Shown here piece after piece: positions 30,084 to 33,306 of a DNA stretch of 33,306 nucleotides. Numbering within the stretch: position 1 is the stretch's first letter; each line of letters begins with the position of its first letter. The DNA is from a virus. The position numbers and the translations under genes are program-made. The notes beneath the pieces are model-generated. The model had not been told where the DNA came from. It did no database searches and was given only the letters and a program-made list of their open reading frames with translations. The stretch spans positions 1-33,306 of IMG/VR virus record IMGVR_UViG_3300032309_002058. The stretch is one strand, 5' to 3'.

Positions 30084-30111
30084 GAGGGCAAGGACTTCCC
30101 CCCTTGCCCTC
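30084..30111 (+). terminator. Perfect 10-base stem, probable terminator
   Basis: GAGGGCAAGG pairs with CCTTGCCCTC around ACTTCCCC. Only TCTC follows, so release may be weak; the stem may also protect the 3' end of the message. Confidence 0.55.
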
Positions 30112-30139
30112 TCTCGGCGACACGCCAAGAAAGTAAATA

Positions 30140-30168
30140 CAAGAAATATCAGAAAAGTCAGATAGAAT
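30140..30168 (+). promoter_or_regulatory. Cassette promoter P5 (weaker match)
   Basis: TAGAAT (30163-30168) with CAGAAA (30150-30155) 7 bases before it. The -35 position is CAAGAA. No leader hairpin is seen. The ribosome site CAAGGGAGAAAGACA and the zinc-ribbon peptide follow. Confidence 0.5.
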
Positions 30169-30200
30169 TACTACAACAAGCCAAACAAGGGAGAAAGACA

Positions 30201-30308
30201 ATGGCTAGAAAAGCAGTAATGATTTTCATCAACTGTTGGAAATGCGGAAAAAAGTTTCAAATAAATCAAGACCATTACTACAACGGCGCAATTTGCGAGG
30301 ATTGCTAA
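30201..30308 (+). CDS. Zinc-ribbon peptide, 35 residues
   Basis: The peptide MARKAVMIFINCWKCGKKFQ with a closing CEDC gives two CxxC pairs about 19 residues apart, the layout of a small zinc ribbon. Such peptides often bind nucleic acid or partner proteins. The ATG follows AAGGGAGAAAGACA. Its stop codon overlaps the stop codon of the HslV-like gene read from the other side, leaving no room for a terminator between the two. Confidence 0.68.
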   Translation: MARKAVMIFINCWKCGKKFQINQDHYYNGAICEDC

Positions 30309-30874
30309 TCTCGGTATTGAGTCAAGAGGTAAAAAGGTTCGGCAGTCTTATTATCGAACTTAGCTGAAACGGCGAGCGCAGTTTTGATCGTGGCTCTTGC
30401 GGTAGTAAGAGTTCTATTCTTGCCCTCTGATAAAGCATTGAGCGCACCCAAAGCAAAGTTAGCACCTGAACCTATTGCATAAAGACCAGTCGTATCGTGA
30501 CACCAAGAATAATCTTCGCCTATCTCGTAAATGGTTCCATTTATTAAAACCATAATCTGACTTTCTTGGTCGCCATCTTTTGAGTAAGAGGCTTCCTCAA
30601 AACATTTTTTAAGTTCAGGGATAAACACCGCAGTCATAAACTTATCAAGTTTTACCCCTAAAGTTGATCCCGTGCAAGGCGGTGCCTTAAAAACATGAGT
30701 CATTAAGTTGATTGCTCTAACATCTCCCGCAACACCTAATACAAAATTACCGCTCTTAAAAACTTTACCAGCGTCCTTCGGTAAAACATAAGTCCTACCA
30801 TCTTCCTCGGTAACTCTTGAGTCATAGCCAACAACAGCCCAGCCATCACCTTGAACACTCGCTATTGTTGTCAT
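30305..30874 (-). CDS. HslV/proteasome-like N-terminal threonine hydrolase
   Basis: The 189 residues begin MTTIASVQGDGWAVVGYDSR. After removal of Met this exposes Thr1, as in HslV (MTTI-SV---G--V-G-D). The matching Asp17 is in GYDSR, a lysine for the Lys33 position is in LPKDAGKVF, and GNFVLGVAGD and AIGSGANFALGALNA match the family's glycine loops. The length is close to that of HslV (about 175). The fold is a proteasome-type Ntn hydrolase, which cuts peptides inside a ring. No HslU-like ATPase is present in the window. It could be a degradation ring using a host unfoldase, or a related amidase or self-processing enzyme. The ATG follows GGGGTAAAAAATT, behind the 88-residue gene. The family call is good; activity is inferred. 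Confidence 0.78.
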   Translation of the reverse strand: MTTIASVQGDGWAVVGYDSRVTEEDGRTYVLPKDAGKVFKSGNFVLGVAGDVRAINLMTHVFKAPPCTGSTLGVKLDKFMTAVFIPELKKCFEEASYSKDGDQESQIMVLINGTIYEIGEDYSWCHDTTGLYAIGSGANFALGALNALSEGKNRTLTTARATIKTALAVSAKFDNKTAEPFYLLTQYRD

Positions 30875-30886
30875 AATTTTTTACCC

Positions 30887-31153
30887 CTAGTAACGATTAT
30901 CCCACAGCTCATCACGCAAAGCGTATTCATAACGCTCGGCATTACTACTGTTTTTAGTTGAGATGTCCTCATCTTGAATTAAACCATCAAGTGAAAACAC
31001 GGCGGTGCATTCGGGTTCCTCAAACATAATAATTAATTTTGTATCTGCCTCGGCGGGGTCATCAACAATAGCCACAACAAACGGAGCTGAACTCCCATTA
31101 GGGTGATAAACCTTCTGAACTATTTGCATACCTATAAAGATACCTTGATCCAT
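30887..31153 (-). CDS. Unknown small protein, 88 residues
   Basis: The protein MDQGIFIGMQIVQKVYHPNG has a beta-rich front (PFVVAIVDDPAEADTKLIIM, FEEPECTAVFSLDGL) and a charged helical end (NAERYEYALRDELWDNRY). It looks like a compact small domain but matches no family I know. GGGGGTAAAAATCAGGGGTT stands before the ATG. Its stop TAG is 13 bases before the HslV-like start, so the two are probably co-transcribed; a functional link is only suggested by this. Confidence 0.62.
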   Translation of the reverse strand: MDQGIFIGMQIVQKVYHPNGSSAPFVVAIVDDPAEADTKLIIMFEEPECTAVFSLDGLIQDEDISTKNSSNAERYEYALRDELWDNRY

Positions 31154-31182
31154 AACCCCTGATTTTTACCCCCATACAATAG

Positions 31183-31207
31183 AAAAACCCCCACCTCTCG
31201 GCGGGGG
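31183..31207 (-). terminator. Terminator of the DUF3846 gene
   Basis: On the minus strand CCCCCGCC pairs with GGTGGGGG (one G-U) around GAGA and is followed by five T. Confidence 0.82.
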
Positions 31208-31221
31208 CTCCTCTACTACTT

Positions 31222-31560
31222 TTATGCTGAGAGAACTTCGACTAAGTGTTTCGCATAGTCGGGGTCTAGCCCTAGTTGCTCTCCTTCTTCGTCTGTTGCT
31301 CCCGCAAGTACTATGTCCCCCAAGATTACATCAGGGAAGTTAGGGAAGTTGGCTAACCAAATTTCGGTAGCCTTCTCATTTATCGGAAGGTCGTGAAGTT
31401 TTCCTTCTTCATTCATAAACATTGTGTAGCCACTCTGTAGAGTTGCTACCTCAATCAAACCGCCAACGGCACTCTGTAGAGTCAATAACTCGTTGCTGTC
31501 TTCTAGTAGGTCGATTACAGTTGCTGTTCCCTCTGTTGTAACTTTTACCGCTGTTTTCAT
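31222..31560 (-). CDS. DUF3846 family protein
   Basis: The 112 residues contain LLTLQSAVGGLIEVATLQSG, YTMFMNEEGKLHDLPINEKA and a late GDIVLAGATDEEG, which is the order seen in DUF3846 proteins, common on actinobacterial and firmicute phages and plasmids. The family has no settled biochemical role. It has its own cassette: promoter P8, a perfect AGGGA-loop hairpin, the ribosome site AGAGGGAAA and a strong terminator. That independence suggests it is expressed under separate control from its neighbours. Confidence 0.78.
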   Translation of the reverse strand: MKTAVKVTTEGTATVIDLLEDSNELLTLQSAVGGLIEVATLQSGYTMFMNEEGKLHDLPINEKATEIWLANFPNFPDVILGDIVLAGATDEEGEQLGLDPDYAKHLVEVLSA

Positions 31561-31575
31561 TTTCCCTCTTTTTCT

Positions 31576-31627
31576 CTCGCTCCCTGCGAGGTAGGATAAT
31601 CATAGCACATCTTCCTGACTTTTTCCT
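31576..31627 (-). promoter_or_regulatory. Cassette promoter P8 with AGGGA-loop leader hairpin
   Basis: On the minus strand TATGAT (31599-31604) has CAGGAA (31612-31617) 7 bases before it; the -35 position is the poor AGGAAA. The hairpin CTCGC-AGGGA-GCGAG (31576-31590) starts at the expected transcript start. Its stem differs wholly from those of P1 to P3, while the loop is the same. Confidence 0.75.
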
Positions 31628-31629
31628 AC

Positions 31630-31884
31630 TTATCGGGGTTCTTGATTTTCCTCAATTAGAAAGGCAAACCCTGCGCCATTTCCTTCCTCGTCCTGAGAAA
31701 GGATAAGACCTAACCCATTATCAAATTCAAGTATCGGCACAGCGTGGTGGTTACTAAAACCCCAGCCCATTAAGTCTTCTGCTTCATCTTCGGTAGCGCT
31801 TCTAATACTTACGAGCTTGGCACCTACCAATTGTCCCCACTCTTTATTTAGATACTCGGTAAGTTGAATTACATTGTTCGTCAT
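31630..31884 (-). CDS. Unknown protein, 84 residues, with a related gene at the window end
   Basis: The protein MTNNVIQLTEYLNKEWGQLV leads into VGAKLVSIRSATEDEAEDLM and a beta-rich end (LEFDNGLGLILSQDEEGNGA, GFAFLIEE). The last part matches the partial gene at 33238 (DEPTGAGFSFTLIQDEDED), showing that the window holds two members of one unrecognised family. The ATG follows GAGGGGTAAAA. The gap before it is structured and holds no other gene. Confidence 0.65.
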   Translation of the reverse strand: MTNNVIQLTEYLNKEWGQLVGAKLVSIRSATEDEAEDLMGWGFSNHHAVPILEFDNGLGLILSQDEEGNGAGFAFLIEENQEPR

Positions 31885-32076
31885 TTTTACCCCTCTTGTC
31901 GATTTAAACCTAGCTTAGCTAATCTCTATAATAATTACAATTAGACACACCGCACCCCTGCTAGGGAGAGCAAGGGGCGGTGCGATAAGCACAAGTGCTT
32001 ATCTCAACGGGGAGCAGTATAGGGAATTACGCTCGACCCGGAGAGATAATACTATCATAAACGGCATAGCTACTTT
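31885..32076. other. Structured intergenic region, candidate small RNA or leader
   Basis: No gene over 22 codons is found in these 190 bases. On the plus strand a TACAAT box (31936-31941) is followed by an imperfect stem, CGCACC/GGTGCG outside TGCT-AGGGAG-AGCA (31951-31984), and by a near-perfect palindrome GATAAGCAC-AA-GTGCTTATC (31983-32002). On the minus strand TATTAT (31929-31934) could drive the 84-residue gene. The plus-strand loop AGGGAG matches the leader hairpins elsewhere, but no plus-strand gene follows it. Confidence 0.4.
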
Positions 32077-32388
32077 TTACCCCCGACTATTAAAACAATC
32101 GGGACACTCCACATCTCTCATCACGCCAGCTACATCAGCTTTCATCTTTCCAGCTCCATAGCAAGTTTCGCAGTTAGGGTCGCCTTCATCTAGAACACCT
32201 ATGTGGTTTGAAACGGCAACAACATCCCAGCCGTAGTGTTCCTTCATTAAAGTCCCAGCTACTCTAAGGCAAGCATCTTCATAGACTTCGCCTTCTTTTA
32301 CCTGATCTTCGGGGACGCCAACCGTAACCATCATTGAAAAATAATCTCCAATAAACATTACGGTGCGTGTATCCATAATCTGATCCAT
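32077..32388 (-). CDS. Small DnaJ-type zinc-finger protein, 103 residues
   Basis: Residues 1-72 form an alpha/beta part (TVMFIGDYFSMMVTVGVPED, then YEDACLRVAGTLMKEHYGWD), and the end carries CETCYGAGKM...CPDCFNSRG. The CxxCxGxG followed by CxxC is half of the repeat seen in DnaJ central domains and is expected to bind one zinc. There is no J domain, so it is not a chaperone of that family. The ATG lies behind GGGGTAAAAA and a second purine stretch, AAAGGGAAAAG. Function is unknown. Confidence 0.68.
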   Translation of the reverse strand: MDQIMDTRTVMFIGDYFSMMVTVGVPEDQVKEGEVYEDACLRVAGTLMKEHYGWDVVAVSNHIGVLDEGDPNCETCYGAGKMKADVAGVMRDVECPDCFNSRG

Positions 32389-32432
32389 AACTTTTCCCTT
32401 TCTTTTTACCCCTATAAGTTTATCCTATAAAG

Positions 32433-32458
32433 AAAAAACCCCCGCCTTTTAGCGGGGG
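32433..32458 (-). terminator. Terminator of the 30-residue gene
   Basis: On the minus strand CCCCCGC pairs with GCGGGGG around TAAAAG and is followed by six T. Confidence 0.82.
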
Positions 32459-32473
32459 CTTCTCTCTGACTAC

Positions 32474-32566
32474 TTAGTCATTTAGACCTAGCTCATCTAA
32501 CAAATCAGCCATAACAACATCTAAATCTTTTGCCACGGCATCTAGTTTTTCTTGGAGTGTTCTCAT
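32474..32566 (-). CDS. Small acidic helical peptide, 30 residues
   Basis: The frame MRTLQEKLDAVAKDLDVVMA continues to DLLDELGLND and is a regular amphipathic helix. Despite its size it has its own promoter (P9), a leader hairpin, an AGGGAAAGAG ribosome site 13 bases upstream of the ATG, and a strong terminator 16 bases after its stop, so it is very likely a real unit. Such peptides may act by binding a host protein, which is speculation. Confidence 0.62.
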   Translation of the reverse strand: MRTLQEKLDAVAKDLDVVMADLLDELGLND

Positions 32567-32594
32567 TTATTTATTTAACTCTTTCCCTAGTTAA

Positions 32595-32648
32595 TCGGTT
32601 ACTTTAACCGAGTAACTTTATTGTATTCGATTATCCTGACATTTACAA
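32595..32648 (-). promoter_or_regulatory. Cassette promoter P9 with leader hairpin
   Basis: On the minus strand: TTGTAA (32643-32648), 17 bases, TACAAT (32620-32625), with CAGGAT (32633-32638) 7 bases before the -10 box. The leader hairpin TCGGTTA-AAG-TAACCGA (32595-32611) starts about +2; here the loop is AAG and an AGGGA stretch follows the stem instead. Confidence 0.72.
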
Positions 32649-32667
32649 CTTAAGCCTCGGCAAGTCT

Positions 32668-32799
32668 TTATTTAGGGCAATCGGTATAAGGATTTTCGTT
32701 CCCCTCGTTGTCCTCGCAACTGCACCAGTTAAATCTTTCTACCTGCGTAGCGTGAGTTAATTCCGCTAACTCTCCCCAGCTTATCGAGTCTTGATCCAT
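32668..32799 (-). CDS. Unknown peptide with CSC motif, 43 residues
   Basis: The peptide MDQDSISWGELAELTHATQV has a cysteine-bearing end (FNWCSCEDNEGNENPYTDCP) with three cysteines, possibly a small metal site. The ATG follows AGGGGTAAAA, which contains the stop codon of the 83-residue gene, so translation is coupled. The opening MDQ is shared with the 88- and 103-residue proteins. The family is not recognised. Confidence 0.6.
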   Translation of the reverse strand: MDQDSISWGELAELTHATQVERFNWCSCEDNEGNENPYTDCPK

Positions 32800-32801
32800 T
32801 T

Positions 32802-33053
32802 TTACCCCTGCCCTTCATAGTAGTTTGGAATACCTTCGTCCGTTACTTCCCAACCTGTCCCTGCCTCGTTCATAGTGTTTTCCTCGATAGTCCAATCCGC
32901 TTCGTCCCAACGAACCTCGTCCGTCATAACCTTGCCGATTTCATCTATGAACCTCTGCATAACCGCTTCAGCTTCTTGCATACTATTCGCCTTAATTTCC
33001 ACCATTGAGATAGTTAGGTCTTTCCCTGTCGAGTAATACTTTTCTCTTTCCAA
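32802..33053 (-). CDS. Unknown protein, 83 residues, TTG start
   Basis: The start codon is TTG (MEREKYYSTGKDLTISMVEI), behind GGGAGAGGTAAAAAA. The protein has an alpha/beta pattern with a helix MQEAEAVMQRFIDEIGKVMT and an acidic end (WEVTDEGIPNYYEG). The first half resembles small phage proteins with a strand, then a long helix, then a strand, but no family is recognised. A TTG start and a long folded leader both hint at restrained translation. Confidence 0.62.
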   Translation of the reverse strand: MEREKYYSTGKDLTISMVEIKANSMQEAEAVMQRFIDEIGKVMTDEVRWDEADWTIEENTMNEAGTGWEVTDEGIPNYYEGQG

Positions 33054-33078
33054 TTTTTTACCTCTCCCTAGTTATAGA

Positions 33079-33155
33079 CTCGGTGGGGAGTCGTATTGTT
33101 TCCGACCCTCTAGAGTTCAAGCCGTTCAGGTTACCAGCGACTTCCCCCCACCGAG
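33079..33155 (-). promoter_or_regulatory. Long-range leader structure before the 83-residue gene
   Basis: On the minus strand a perfect 10-base stem CTCGGTGGGG/CCCCACCGAG closes the structure (33146-33155 with 33079-33088). A 3-base bulge is followed by AGTCG/CGACT (33138-33142 with 33089-33093). The enclosed 44 bases can form GG-TAA-CC and ACTC-TAGA-GGGT stems. It ends about 7 bases before the ribosome site, so it could regulate translation or stabilise the message. It matches no riboswitch I know. Confidence 0.5.
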
Positions 33156-33163
33156 ATACCTGT

Positions 33164-33192
33164 AGCCTATCATACCTTCCTGCAAAAACAAA
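33164..33192 (-). promoter_or_regulatory. Cassette promoter P10
   Basis: On the minus strand CAGGAA (33177-33182) stands 7 bases before TAGGCT (33164-33169); the -35 position is TTTGTT. A better-looking TATGAT overlaps the spacer, so the true -10 box is uncertain. It overlaps the terminator of the gene before it. Confidence 0.5.
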
Positions 33193-33216
33193 ACCCCCAC
33201 GCCGTAAGCGTGAGGG
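33189..33216 (-). terminator. Terminator of the partial gene at the window end
   Basis: On the minus strand CCCTCACGC pairs with GCGTGGGGG (one G-U) around TTACG and is followed by TTTT. It lies just downstream of the partial gene's stop. Confidence 0.75.
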
Positions 33217-33237
33217 CTTGCCGTAATCTTTTTACCT

Positions 33238-33306
33238 CTAGTCCTCGTCCTCATCTTGAATAAGGGTGAAAGAAAACCCTGCGCCAGTAGGCTCATCGTG
33301 GCTTGA
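33238..33306 (-). CDS. C-terminal end of a paralogue of the 84-residue protein
   Basis: Only the last 22 residues are inside the window, ending DEPTGAGFSFTLIQDEDED before TAG. DE-x-x-GAGF-F is shared with the end of the 84-residue protein at 31630. The terminator that follows supports this being a true gene end. The start lies beyond the window. Confidence 0.6.
   Translation of the reverse strand, partial: SSHDEPTGAGFSFTLIQDEDED

Noticed and set aside
32000-32065. 22-codon minus-strand frame (MPFMIVLSLRV) in the gene-free gap
   Set aside because: No adequate ribosome site close to the ATG, and it runs through the intergenic structured region.
1-33306. tRNA genes and integration or attachment sites
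   Set aside because: No cloverleaf, integrase or long flanking repeat was found on reading both strands, though without a scan weak cases could be missed.

Overview
This window looks like part of the genome of a tailed double-stranded DNA phage. By its gene families it infects an actinobacterium. The base composition is modest in GC (by eye in the low to middle 40s percent), which points to a low-GC actinobacterial host such as the freshwater lineages rather than Streptomyces or Mycobacterium; that host guess is inference. No tRNA, rRNA, CRISPR array or insertion sequence was seen. No tail gene and no large terminase lie in the window, so it is an internal slice of a larger genome.

Region 1 (1-24976, minus strand) is one long head operon read right to left: a helix-turn-helix protein, two small unknown proteins, a DUF1360 membrane protein, the portal, a 383-residue multi-domain protein, a 3855-residue giant polyvalent protein, two tiny proteins, a cysteine-rich protein, a 1587-residue capsid-maturation protease polyprotein, a 697-residue major capsid protein with a built-in scaffold-like region, a second capsid-type protein (candidate pentamer subunit), and the first codons of another gene. 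Most genes overlap by ATGA or by 8 to 11 bases. The giant protein joins a DnaQ-type exonuclease, a UvrD/Rep-type helicase, an ArdC-like antirestriction/metallopeptidase unit and a second zinc metallopeptidase. Its place between portal and protease suggests it is packaged in the head and delivered with the DNA. A short motif of the form (L/V/I/M)-T-A-(A/G/S)-(G/A) sits at domain borders of the protease, the giant protein, the 383-residue protein, the portal and the capsid protein, and is a candidate cutting site for the maturation protease.

Region 2 (24977-25564) is a T-tract-rich non-coding divide. Region 3 (25565-26559, plus strand) holds four small unknown genes. Region 4 (26628-27631, minus) is a lysis cassette: a secreted lysozyme/transglycosylase-like enzyme and a peptidoglycan-binding protein, with a candidate holin just upstream. 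Region 5 (27947-33306) is a dense set of small genes, mostly minus strand, including a small HTH protein, DUF3846, a DnaJ-type zinc-finger protein, a zinc-ribbon peptide and an HslV/proteasome-like N-terminal-threonine hydrolase.

The most unusual feature is a repeated control cassette on both strands of regions 3 and 5: a promoter with a CAGGAA-like hexamer exactly 7 bases before the -10 box, usually with a TTGNAA-like -35 box exactly 17 bases before it, often followed at the predicted transcript start by a small hairpin whose loop reads AGGGA while the stem sequence changes, then an AAGGGAGAAA-type ribosome site, the gene, and a strong hairpin terminator. A second ribosome-site type, GGGGTAAAAA, recurs in the minus-strand cluster and often contains the stop codon of the gene before.
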